A DNA stretch of 9,108 nucleotides. It comes from Candidatus Wallbacteria bacterium. Its GTDB lineage: Bacteria; Muiribacteriota; JAQTZZ01. Location: contig JAQTRI010000125.1 in assembly GCA_028711905.1 (NCBI GenBank), positions 1-9,108 on the forward strand, given 5' to 3'. Both the position numbers and the translations under genes were made by a program. Positions 1 to 5,994 of this stretch are shown piece by piece; the stretch's first letter is position 1, and every line of letters starts with the position of its first letter. The notes beneath the pieces were generated by a model. It was not told the DNA's origin and made no database searches. It saw only the letters and a list, made by a program, of their open reading frames with translations.

Positions 1-1309
1 CCAGGTCGTAAATCAGTTGTTTCACGGTTGCCCCGGGATTGACCTTGAAGCCTTCGTAGAATGAACGGTTGGCCGCGACCACCCTCAGATCCTGATCAAG
101 AACGATCAGGGGTTCGCGCACGGTATTGATGATGCTTTCTGAATATTCACGGGCCTCATCCTGTGAAATTTTAACTGCTGCCAGCTCCCGGCGATTTTTT
201 TCCAGCCCGTTTTCGATTTCCATCTGTATGGAGATATCCCGAAACACCAGCACCGCGCCAATCACCTGACCCTCGTGGTCGCGGATCGGAGCGCAACTGT
301 CGGCGATCGGCCGCTCGCTGCCGTTTCTGGAGATCAGAACAGGGTGACTGGCCAGTCCCTGCGTTGTGCCGTGAGTCAAGGTTTTCATGATGGGAACGAC
401 AGAGGGCAGGCGGGTTACCTGGTTGACGAGACGGAGTATTTCTTCCGCAGGACGGCCGAGTGCCTCTGCCTGGCTCCAGCCTGTAAGCTTTTCGGCTAAG
501 GGGTTCAAAAGCGTCACACGACCTCCGGCATCTGTGGCTATCACGGCATCGCCGATGGAATTGAGAGTGACTGAAAGCTTTTCCTCGCTGATCTGCAGGG
601 TGAGATAGGCCTGTTGCAGCTGTTTGTTCGTGTCTTCCTGGGTTTCGAGCAGTTGCTGCGTCTCGACATGCAGACGATTTTCGAGTTTCTGCTGCGAATC
701 ACGATAGACCAGATAGGCGAATGCGAGTCCGAATGCAAGCGTCATGAAGCCGGCAATGACGATGACAACGAAAAGATAACGCATGTTCGATGTAAAATCC
801 GTTTCGTTCCGCTCCAGCAGACTTTTTTCGATCCTGGTGAAGCTGTCCATCTCGGCACGGATCAAGTCCATCAGGCGCTTGCTCTGGATGTTACTCACAT
901 CTGCCTGGATGATCGTCATGTCATTCCTGCGGCGCAGTTCGATCGCGCGCGACATTTCCGCCAGTTGAGCAGTAATCAGAGGTTCCACTTTGTCCAGATG
1001 CTTTACAGCGGAACTGGTCGTGGTCAGCCGGCGCAGTTTTTCCAGCCGGCCGGGGAAACTGTTGCGAACTGCCTGAAACGGCTCCAGAAAAAGCTCATCC
1101 GAAGTCAGCAGATAGCTGCGTTCTCCCGTTTCTGAGTCTCTGAGGGCGGACTGCAGTTCATCCATGCAGTTGATGACAGAGGTGGTGTGCCTGCGCGCCT
1201 CAGCCGCTTCTTCGATCTGGCCGAAAGCCGAGAACAGCAGCAATACGCACAGCACAACAGGCAGGGTTGAAGCAACGAGCGTAGCCGTAATTTTTCGAGA
1301 TTTTTTCAT
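1..1309 (-). CDS. CHASE3-PAS-PAS sensor (probable histidine kinase), 3' end outside window
   Basis: Reading the minus strand from an ATG at 1309 gives 436 uninterrupted residues running off the left edge. The order is: a transmembrane segment at about residues 9-29; an extracytoplasmic CHASE3-type sensor domain at about 30-177 with the typical signature ALRDSETGERSYLLT (55-69); a second transmembrane segment at about 178-202; a short coiled coil at 205-245; a PAS domain at about 243-360 (start NSIGDAVIATDAGGRVTLLN, end GAVLVFRDIS); and the start of a second PAS (REPLIVLDQDLRVVAANRSF, 398-417). This arrangement is typical of membrane sensor histidine kinases, but HisKA/HATPase lies beyond the window, so the kinase activity is inferred; a diguanylate cyclase or other output is not excluded. 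The gene follows the DUF5670 gene by 18 bp, so the two are likely cotranscribed. An in-frame ATG at 1327, directly after the DUF5670 stop, is an alternative start without a ribosome site; AGGA sits close before 1309. Confidence 0.9.
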   Translation of the reverse strand, partial: MKKSRKITATLVASTLPVVLCVLLLFSAFGQIEEAAEARRHTTSVINCMDELQSALRDSETGERSYLLTSDELFLEPFQAVRNSFPGRLEKLRRLTTTSSAVKHLDKVEPLITAQLAEMSRAIELRRRNDMTIIQADVSNIQSKRLMDLIRAEMDSFTRIEKSLLERNETDFTSNMRYLFVVIVIAGFMTLAFGLAFAYLVYRDSQQKLENRLHVETQQLLETQEDTNKQLQQAYLTLQISEEKLSVTLNSIGDAVIATDAGGRVTLLNPLAEKLTGWSQAEALGRPAEEILRLVNQVTRLPSVVPIMKTLTHGTTQGLASHPVLISRNGSERPIADSCAPIRDHEGQVIGAVLVFRDISIQMEIENGLEKNRRELAAVKISQDEAREYSESIINTVREPLIVLDQDLRVVAANRSFYEGFKVNPGATVKQLIYDL

Positions 1310-1327
1310 GAATCCTGCCGGAATCAT

Positions 1328-1474
1328 CTACAAACGCTGGCCTTGAATGAAACGACTCAGGAACAATACGATCGCAACGACTAAGAGGATATGAATCAAT
1401 CCTCCTACCGTGTAGCTGCTTACCAGCCCCAGTACCCAAAGAACAAGAACGACGACAGCGATTTTTTCCAGCAT
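1328..1474 (-). CDS. DUF5670 / lmo0937-family small membrane protein
   Basis: This 48-residue ORF begins MLEKIAVVVLVLWVLGLVSS and ends RFIQGQRL. It matches from memory the lmo0937/DUF5670 family, whose members are about 48-50 residues with the pattern LWLLGLVSSYTxGGxIHILLVIAxxxLxxRLxxGRR. Two hydrophobic segments (about 4-20 and 25-42) are joined by the conserved YTVGGLIHIL turn. The molecular role of the family is unknown; members are often found among stress-response genes. GGGG lies 6 bp upstream of the ATG at 1474, which favours that start over the ATG at 1480, where the ribosome site would abut the codon. It is the first gene of a probable operon with the sensor kinase (18-bp gap) and is preceded by the shared inverted-repeat motif at 1585-1605 and a -10 box at 1555-1560. 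Confidence 0.88.
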   Translation of the reverse strand: MLEKIAVVVLVLWVLGLVSSYTVGGLIHILLVVAIVLFLSRFIQGQRL

Positions 1475-1554
1475 GGGCATCCCCTTTTTTCCTGCTGGAG
1501 GTTCACAAACTCAGCAGGCTTTGAATTTTCCCCGTAAATAGGGCTTGAACAACT

Positions 1555-1560
1555 ATTTTA
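1555..1560 (-). promoter_or_regulatory. -10 box of DUF5670-kinase operon (activator type)
   Basis: Minus-strand TAAAAT is preceded by ACA and lies 29 bp downstream of the ACCCC arm of motif copy A. No reasonable -35 hexamer lies 16-18 bp upstream (TAGCAG). The same arrangement, AACA-TATAAT, follows copy B at the BON gene. The predicted transcript starts near 1548, about 74 nt before the DUF5670 start codon. Confidence 0.45.
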
Positions 1561-1584
1561 TGTTGCGTTAAATTCTGCTGCTAT

Positions 1585-1605
1585 AATATGGGGTATAACC
1601 CTACC
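1585..1605 (-). promoter_or_regulatory. Shared inverted-repeat motif, copy A (DUF5670-kinase operon)
   Basis: On the minus strand this reads GGTAGGGT-TAT-ACCCCAT plus three bases. It is an imperfect inverted repeat (GGGT-NNN-ACCC core). It aligns with copies at 1715-1735 and 4455-4475, with 15 of 21 positions identical in all three. It points toward the DUF5670 gene and ends (ACCCC) 29 bp before a -10-like TAAAAT. It is probably an activator-binding site; the regulator is unknown. Confidence 0.65.
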
Positions 1606-1691
1606 GCAAATTGCTAAGATTAAGCACAGGAATTGTCCGATCAAGGTTTTTTCTGCTGCTTCGCTTGATCCACCTGGAAAGATTTTCTGTT

Positions 1692-1710
1692 TCCGCGCAA
1701 AGCGCGCGGA
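1692..1710. repeat. GC-rich perfect hairpin beside motif copy C
   Basis: TCCGCGC (1692-1698) and GCGCGGA (1704-1710) form a perfect 7-bp stem with a 5-nt loop AAAGC. It ends 4 bp before motif copy C. No T-run follows on either strand, so it is not a classical intrinsic terminator; it could be a protein-binding palindrome or a weak insulator between the divergent transcription units. Confidence 0.4.
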
Positions 1711-1714
1711 GCAA

Positions 1715-1735
1715 GGTAGGTATTTACCCCATGTA
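1715..1735 (+). promoter_or_regulatory. Shared inverted-repeat motif, copy C (DUF342 gene)
   Basis: On the plus strand this reads GGTAGGTA-TTT-ACCCCAT plus GTA. It is the most divergent copy: the left arm has TA where A and B have GT, while the last 10 bases equal those of copy B. It points toward the DUF342 gene, in the same gene-relative orientation as copies A and B. It lies about 40 bp upstream of the -35 box of the sigma70-like promoter at 1778. Confidence 0.6.
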
Positions 1736-1777
1736 CTTCAGACTGTCCGGCATCAATAATTAATAGATAGATATTAT

Positions 1778-1806
1778 TTGACATAAGGCGGATGAGACAA
1801 TATGAA
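1778..1806 (+). promoter_or_regulatory. Sigma70-like promoter of the DUF342 gene
   Basis: A perfect -35 TTGACA (1778-1783) and TATGAA (1801-1806, 4 of 6 matches) are 17 bp apart. Transcription would start near 1813, giving a leader of about 41 nt before the ATG at 1854. An alternative -10, AATAAT, lies nearer motif copy C at about 1754-1759. Confidence 0.5.
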
Positions 1807-1853
1807 AACAGAAGAGATAACTGTCATGATCAGTTTTCTGCCGGGTGCACGGA

Positions 1854-3428
1854 ATGGATAAAAACACACTTAAGCTGCTTGTAAAACAGACACAGAACAA
1901 GCTCAAGGCTATTGAAACAAAGGAACAGCTCCTGAAGAAAGTGCCGGAGGTTTTTGCAGTTATCGAGCATGGCGATGCTGAGAAGAGCTTCAATTCTGAT
2001 GAATTCGAGGATCTCAAAAGTGAAATTCTGAGTGTTGACGCCAGTTTTGTTATTACTGTTGACCCGGACAAGTATTCTGCTTTTCTATCCATAATACCCT
2101 CAGAAGGTGATGGCCGGGATGTCAAAATTCAGGATGTGGAAAAAAAGATCGATGCATTGGGGATTTGCTACGGCATAGACAATGAGGCTATTTCTAAAGC
2201 TCTGCTCCAATCCGGAGAACACCATCCAATCGATGAACAGAAAATAGCCGAAGGGGTTGTGAGAAAAGATGTCACGCCTCCGCGCTTTGTACAATTGAAC
2301 CATCGGGACGGGGAGACTGTTGTTGAGTCGGAACAGGTTGATTTCAGAGATTTCTATCACCGCAACACTGTTGAAAAGGGCGATATGTTCCTTGAAATCT
2401 TTCTGTCTGAGGATGGAACTGACGGAAAAACAATTTTCGGCGTGAATATGCCTGCCATGAATTCCCGCAATAAGGAAATCAAGTTCGGCGACAATGTGGA
2501 AGTGAAGTACCTGGAAAAAAAGATGGCAGTTTACGCAAAAATTGCAGGTACGGCCGTGATCAGCGATGCACTTGTGAATATTGAACCCATGCTGACCATT
2601 GAAGGGGATGTGGATTATTCTGTCAGTAACATCAATTTTCCGGGAGATGTGCTGATCCGCGGATCAGTAATGGACAAATTTACGGTTGCTGCCGAGGGAA
2701 GCATTGTTGTTGGGAAAAATGTTTACGGTGCGCACTTGATTGCCAAAGGCAACATCGCCATCGGAAACGGGATCATCGGCAGGAGCAAGAGTGTAATTCA
2801 CGCCGAGGGCAATGTGACAGCGGAATTCATGGAAAACGCCTATGTGGAAAGCTACGGCAATATAGATGTAAAAGACGCCATAGTCCAGTCTACTGTGTTC
2901 GCTCAGGGCAGCATAACGATCGCTGGAAGGGGTGTTGTGATTGGCGGCAAGATCGTGGCAGGCGAAAAAGTGGTGTGCAGAATTTCAGGCTCAGAATTCG
3001 GCGTAAAAACCATGATCGAAGTTGGAGCGGATTTCGTAAAATCAAAAAAGATCCACGAACTGGAAATCCAGGAACGGCTTTACAATGAAAGCATCCCGGA
3101 CATGAAATCCGCTTTCACTGACTTCAGCAAAATCCTGCAGAATGATCCGGATTCGCTCAGTCCGGAAGAAAAAAACATGGTAATCACACTGGCCCGCAAG
3201 CTCAAAGAATACAGTGCAAAACTGGAAGAAGTGCTGGCTAAAAAAGCGGAATTGACAAAAGAGTCGGCAGCAGCACTCAAAGCTGAAATCTCTGTAACTG
3301 ATACAACTTTCCCGGGTACTGTCATCACAATCGGCAGTTGCAAAAAAGCGATAACCTCAGTCTATAAAATGGCCCGCTTCCGTCTCGATCCGGACAAAAA
3401 AGAGATCGCTCTCGCAGCAGCAGTCTGA
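1854..3428 (+). CDS. DUF342 family protein (FapA-like, beta-helical polymer protein)
   Basis: The 524-residue product has an unassigned charged N-terminal region (about 1-85) and then a FapA/DUF342 core. Family hallmarks are GTDGKTIFGVNMP (188-200), the EPMLTIEGDVDYSVSNINFP stretch (244-263) and then stacked short beta-strand repeats (GDVLIRGSV, EGSIVVGKNV, KGNIAIGNGIIG, EGNVTAEFMENAYVESYGNI, QGSITIAGRGVVIGGKI; about 264-390). These resemble the right-handed beta-helix of bactofilin-like and FapA proteins. A helical, probably coiled-coil tail (about 395-480) ends in a short beta segment. DUF342 proteins have been linked to flagellar assembly and cell-surface or polymer functions, but no flagellar gene is nearby, so the role here is open. 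There is no signal peptide, which suggests a cytoplasmic or membrane-associated protein. The frame is closed by a TGA at 1827; GTG at 1845 is the only longer start. Both starts have weak ribosome sites (GGTG, 6 bp before 1854). It is preceded by motif copy C. Confidence 0.88.
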   Translation: MDKNTLKLLVKQTQNKLKAIETKEQLLKKVPEVFAVIEHGDAEKSFNSDEFEDLKSEILSVDASFVITVDPDKYSAFLSIIPSEGDGRDVKIQDVEKKIDALGICYGIDNEAISKALLQSGEHHPIDEQKIAEGVVRKDVTPPRFVQLNHRDGETVVESEQVDFRDFYHRNTVEKGDMFLEIFLSEDGTDGKTIFGVNMPAMNSRNKEIKFGDNVEVKYLEKKMAVYAKIAGTAVISDALVNIEPMLTIEGDVDYSVSNINFPGDVLIRGSVMDKFTVAAEGSIVVGKNVYGAHLIAKGNIAIGNGIIGRSKSVIHAEGNVTAEFMENAYVESYGNIDVKDAIVQSTVFAQGSITIAGRGVVIGGKIVAGEKVVCRISGSEFGVKTMIEVGADFVKSKKIHELEIQERLYNESIPDMKSAFTDFSKILQNDPDSLSPEEKNMVITLARKLKEYSAKLEEVLAKKAELTKESAAALKAEISVTDTTFPGTVITIGSCKKAITSVYKMARFRLDPDKKEIALAAAV

Positions 3429-3537
3429 ATAGATTTTCCCGATTCTATTGAATTTGAAGTGCCTCTTTGGAAGACGGGTTGATTTTTTCTGAGAAAGTGA
3501 TTGATGATTTTTCCGGCAACAGGCCTGTTTGAATCCA

Positions 3538-3570
3538 CTGCCTGCTGTCGCGGGATGCGGCAGCAGGCAG
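3538..3570. terminator. Long hairpin between convergent genes, possible bidirectional terminator
   Basis: CTGCCTGCTG (3538-3547) pairs perfectly with CAGCAGGCAG (3561-3570). Four more inner pairs (one a T-G wobble) extend it to a 14-bp stem with a 5-nt loop. It lies 110 bp after the DUF342 stop and 26 bp after the BON stop, the only strong structure between these convergent genes. Neither side carries a clear T-run, so termination is inferred from position and stem strength. Confidence 0.5.
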
Positions 3571-3595
3571 CAATGCACGGGTCAGTGGAATGTTT

Positions 3596-4312
3596 TTAGT
3601 TCGGGGTTACGGTCAGGTTATTTTCAACACTCTTTACGCCATGAATGTCGCTGACATACTTGGTCACCAGGTCTTTTTCCGCCTGGTTCTTCGTCTTGCC
3701 GGTCAGCGTGACCTTTCCCTCTTTGATGGTCAGATCTGTCGTCAGCATGCGGGTGGACCGGTGGAACAGCAGCGCGCTTTTGACCTGAGCGGTAATGGAG
3801 GCATCATCGATGATCTGAATCATGGTACGGGTATCTTTCTTCGGAGGAGCCTTGGCAATGCTCATCTCATTGGTTACGCTTTCAACACCATCGATATCCT
3901 GGGCGAATTCTGTAGTCAGATCTTTCTGTGCTGTGTTGCCGGCTTCGCCTTTAAGTGTAACGCGACCGTTTTTAACGATCACCTCTGTGTTGAAACCGCT
4001 GACGCTGCGGTGGAAAAGCAGAGCCATTTTCACTTTCATGCCGATCCAGGAGTCCGACTTGTCGGGAGTCTGTTCGCCTTTGTTCACAATGCGGTTGTCC
4101 ACGCTGGTTACGCCGGGTAATGCTCCGGCCGTATCTCGGGCAATGTCTTTATGAGACTGATAGGGCACATTGCCGGTCAAGGTGACTGCGCCGTTCTCGG
4201 AACTGATTTTGAGGTGGTCATCCTTGAGAAATGCCGTGTAAACATAAGTTTTAATGAACTGGGATTCGATCTCAGCGTCTGAAGCAAGTTGCATGTTCGT
4301 GTTGTTTTTCAT
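3596..4312 (-). CDS. Triple BON-domain protein without signal peptide
   Basis: The 238-residue product carries three BON domains (about 12-78, 86-153 and 168-235). Each has the family pattern of helix, then beta-strands 'xVTLxGxV', then 'A.. I.GV.SV.N.': GAVTLTGNV with PGVTSVDNRI; GRVTLKGEA with DGVESVTNEM; GKVTLTGKT with HGVKSVENNL. BON domains bind phospholipid or act as structural modules; E. coli OsmY, with two domains, is a periplasmic osmotic-stress protein. Unlike OsmY, this N-terminus (MKNNTNMQLASDAEIESQFI) is hydrophilic, so the product appears cytoplasmic unless exported another way. Domains 2 and 3 share the identical string ALLFHRS (97-103 and 180-186), which suggests internal duplication. 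AAAGGA lies 5 bp before the ATG, fixing the start. It appears monocistronic, with motif copy B and a clean -10 box upstream. Confidence 0.9.
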   Translation of the reverse strand: MKNNTNMQLASDAEIESQFIKTYVYTAFLKDDHLKISSENGAVTLTGNVPYQSHKDIARDTAGALPGVTSVDNRIVNKGEQTPDKSDSWIGMKVKMALLFHRSVSGFNTEVIVKNGRVTLKGEAGNTAQKDLTTEFAQDIDGVESVTNEMSIAKAPPKKDTRTMIQIIDDASITAQVKSALLFHRSTRMLTTDLTIKEGKVTLTGKTKNQAEKDLVTKYVSDIHGVKSVENNLTVTPN

Positions 4313-4423
4313 GGTTGTCCTTTTGAATTTTTTTGGCAGCTGATGCAGGATCCAGCTGGAGTTCTCATGAACTCTGAAATTTCCGCTGATCTCCTTTCCC
4401 CCGCCGGATGGTTTGAATTAATA

Positions 4424-4429
4424 ATTATA
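4424..4429 (-). promoter_or_regulatory. -10 box of the BON gene (activator type)
   Basis: A perfect minus-strand TATAAT in the context TTAACA-TATAAT lies 30 bp downstream of the ACCCC arm of motif copy B. The position 17 bp upstream holds AATACC, not a -35 consensus. The predicted start of transcription is near 4417, giving a leader of about 105 nt. The layout matches that upstream of DUF5670. Confidence 0.55.
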
Positions 4430-4454
4430 TGTTAACGCATAGGAAAGGTATTTT

Positions 4455-4475
4455 TACATGGGGTGAAACCCTACC
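4455..4475 (-). promoter_or_regulatory. Shared inverted-repeat motif, copy B (BON gene)
   Basis: On the minus strand this reads GGTAGGGT-TTC-ACCCCAT plus GTA. It is identical to copy A over the first 9 positions and to copy C over the last 10. It is centred about 48 bp upstream of the predicted transcription start, a usual place for an activator that replaces the -35 contact. Confidence 0.65.
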
Positions 4476-4529
4476 AGGGAAAATCTCTGTGCTGATTTGA
4501 GCTGCGGTGAGTGCCGGGCTCAGCCGATC

Positions 4530-5237
4530 TCAACCATCGATGCATCCGAGAGCGCCCAGAAATTCCGGTCGCTGCGGCACATGGATTCTGATACCGGGAA
4601 AGGATGATGCGATCAGTTCGGACAGGGCTGGACTGTTGGCGATGCCCCCGCTCAGGACGATGTCGTGAGAGAGCATGGCTGCGATCCAGGGCCTGATCCG
4701 CTGAAACATGGCCAGCATTACTCCAGAGGCGATTTTCGCAACCGGGGTTCTTCCCGCCAGCAGGCTGATGATCTCCGACTCGGCGAAAATGGCACAGGTG
4801 GAAGACAGAGGGGCTGCCTCTCCGGAGGAGTTCAGCAGCTGATCCAGGGTGATTCCGAGCGCTTCAGACGCAGTTTCCAGGAATTTTCCGCATGATGCGG
4901 CACACTTGTCATTGGTCAGGAAATCGTCCGGCAGGCCGTGTTTCACCCGCACGACCTTGGTGTCCTGTCCGCCGATGTCTAAGAGCGTGAAGCCGGTAAG
5001 ACCGGTTGCGCGGGAAGCTCCACGGACATGGGCCTGGATCTCGGGTATTACCTCTGCCCCGGGGATGTCGAGAGCATAGCGGCCATAGCCGGTAGCCCGG
5101 ACTTTCTCTCCCTTGAAGCGGGCTGTGAAGTCATCGAAATTGCGGTAAAATTCGATGGTCGGGACCATGCTGAAAATCAGCGTCCCCGAGCTTGTGACGA
5201 TTTTCACAAAGCGGCTGCCAAGGTCAATGCCGGTCAT
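4530..5237 (-). CDS. 2-hydroxyacyl-CoA dehydratase-type activase (BadF/BadG/BcrA/BcrD ATPase family)
   Basis: This 235-residue protein of the ASKHA ATPase fold matches the HgdC-type activase family. Visible motifs are the phosphate-1 loop GIDLGSRFVK (3-12), TGYGR (49-53), PEIQAHVRGA (65-74), DIGGQDTK (87-94), NDKCAASCGKFLE (109-121), STCAIFAESE (146-155) and SGGIANSPAL (196-205). In characterised activases the dimer holds one [4Fe-4S] cluster through two cysteines per subunit, matching Cys112 and Cys148 here, and ATP hydrolysis drives one electron into a partner dehydratase or reductase. The usual AAGTG after the first cysteine is AASCG here, adding a third cysteine (116). It is slightly shorter than the usual 255-270 residues, because of a compact N-terminal half. 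The ATG overlaps the MarC stop as ATGA, so it is translationally coupled. No dehydratase subunit is in the window, so the electron acceptor is unknown. Confidence 0.88.
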   Translation of the reverse strand: MTGIDLGSRFVKIVTSSGTLIFSMVPTIEFYRNFDDFTARFKGEKVRATGYGRYALDIPGAEVIPEIQAHVRGASRATGLTGFTLLDIGGQDTKVVRVKHGLPDDFLTNDKCAASCGKFLETASEALGITLDQLLNSSGEAAPLSSTCAIFAESEIISLLAGRTPVAKIASGVMLAMFQRIRPWIAAMLSHDIVLSGGIANSPALSELIASSFPGIRIHVPQRPEFLGALGCIDG

Positions 5238-5866
5238 GGCGCGATCTTCAGAATGTCGGTAACTGCATTGATGATAAACTGCACGGCCAGAGCCGCCAGA
5301 ATCATGCCCATCAGTCTCCCAAGCACATTCAAACCGGTCCGGCCCAGAATGGCGATCAGGCGCAGGGAAAAAAGCATTACCAGAGCCGCCAGGCCATAAG
5401 AGACCAGGACAGAGGCGAATACCAGCAGGTAATTGGCCGGAGTCTCGTGTCTGGAAGCGAACATGACAATGGTGGCAATGGTTCCCGGGCCGGAGATCAT
5501 GGGAATAGCTAATGGGAAAACCGACAGGTCTTCGTGATGCAGGGCTTCCTCCTGCTCGTCCGGAGACGACCGGCTTTTACGGGGCTGGGCATAGATCATA
5601 TCCAGCCCGATCAGGAACAGGAGAATGCCGCCGACAATGAACACAGCATTATAACTGATCTCCAGGTAATGGAAGATGTATTTGCCGAAGAACAGGAACA
5701 GCAGGGAAACGAACATCGCAACAGTAAAAGACTTCAAGATGATGCGGATCTGTTTTTTTCGCTCGAAACGACCGGCCAGAGTAATGAAGATCGGGGCCAG
5801 GCCGAAAGGGTCCACCACTGTGATCATGGTGATAATGACTGTCAGGGCATAATCGTATGTTAGCAA
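5234..5866 (-). CDS. MarC family integral membrane protein
   Basis: The 210-residue, very hydrophobic protein has about six transmembrane segments (about 6-30, 45-65, 72-93, 117-138, 146-168 and 182-205). It has both MarC-family signatures: VVDPFGLAPIFITL (17-30) and FPLAIPMISGPGTIATIV (117-134). MarC (UPF0056) proteins sit in the inner membrane; despite the name, a role in multiple antibiotic resistance has not held up, and the transported substrate is not established. A charged loop (about 94-113, PRKSRSSPDEQEEALHHED) separates the two halves. The start is TTG at 5866, supported by a strong GGAGG six bases upstream and the absence of an earlier ATG. It is the first gene of a two-gene unit with the activase (4-bp overlap), transcribed divergently from the MlaD-family gene. 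Confidence 0.92.
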   Translation of the reverse strand: MLTYDYALTVIITMITVVDPFGLAPIFITLAGRFERKKQIRIILKSFTVAMFVSLLFLFFGKYIFHYLEISYNAVFIVGGILLFLIGLDMIYAQPRKSRSSPDEQEEALHHEDLSVFPLAIPMISGPGTIATIVMFASRHETPANYLLVFASVLVSYGLAALVMLFSLRLIAILGRTGLNVLGRLMGMILAALAVQFIINAVTDILKIAP

Positions 5867-5883
5867 GAACGGCCTCCGGCAGA

Positions 5884-5913
5884 AGTGTAGCAGAAACGGG
5901 ACTCAGCAGGCAA
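5884..5913 (-). promoter_or_regulatory. Possible promoter of marC-activase unit
   Basis: Minus-strand TTGCCT (5913-5908) and TACACT (5889-5884) are 18 bp apart, each matching four of six consensus bases. The start of transcription would lie near 5877, about 11 nt before the TTG start codon, just upstream of the GGAGG ribosome site. Confidence 0.35.
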
Positions 5914-5936
5914 ACCGGTACCTGCCGGCCTTAGAA

Positions 5937-5965
5937 TTGAAAAAGGATAGTGGTCCTGCTAAAAT
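5937..5965 (+). promoter_or_regulatory. Sigma70-like promoter of the MlaD-family gene
   Basis: TTGAAA (5937-5942) and TAAAAT (5960-5965) are exactly 17 bp apart, each with five of six consensus bases. The predicted start near 5972 gives a leader of about 23 nt to the ATG at 5995. It rules against the longer GTG start at 5950, which would lie inside the promoter. Confidence 0.65.
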
Positions 5966-5994
5966 TGGCTGGTGGGATAAAGCTGGAGAGGAAT

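Larger units (their letters stand above)
1475..1853. other. Divergent intergenic control region (379 bp)
   Basis: This non-coding stretch separates the leftward DUF5670-kinase operon from the rightward DUF342 gene. It holds two copies of the shared 21-bp motif in opposite orientation (1585-1605 and 1715-1735), each pointing at its nearer gene. It also holds a minus-strand -10 box, a plus-strand sigma70-like promoter at 1778-1806, a GC-rich perfect hairpin at 1692-1710, and a wide 7-bp inverted repeat (GATCAAG 1639-1645 / CTTGATC 1664-1670). No convincing reading frame was found here. Confidence 0.7.

Noticed and set aside
275..1135. Several plus-strand open frames of 60-173 codons
   Set aside because: They lie opposite the sensor kinase, whose minus-strand translation shows clear CHASE3 and PAS motifs; the plus-strand products show no domain-like pattern.
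1563..1587. Perfect plus-strand TATAAT at 1582-1587 preceded by TTGCGT
   Set aside because: The spacing is 13 bp, too short for sigma70, and no other -35 fits; the box overlaps the edge of motif copy A and is probably just AT-rich sequence.
1639..1670. Inverted repeat GATCAAG / CTTGATC with an 18-nt gap
   Set aside because: Seven base pairs with a wide gap and no T-run can arise by chance in 379 bp; noted within the intergenic entry but not called a terminator or operator.
1802..1861. A 19-codon upstream ORF (MKTEEITVMISFLPGARNG) whose stop overlaps the DUF342 start codon
   Set aside because: Its ATG falls inside the -10 box of the better-supported promoter (1778-1806), so it would not be on that transcript; its ribosome site is poor. 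It could only matter if a promoter nearer motif copy C is used.
3590..4154. Plus-strand frames of 176 and 110 codons opposite the BON gene
   Set aside because: They are antisense shadows of a gene with three recognisable BON domains and a good ribosome site.
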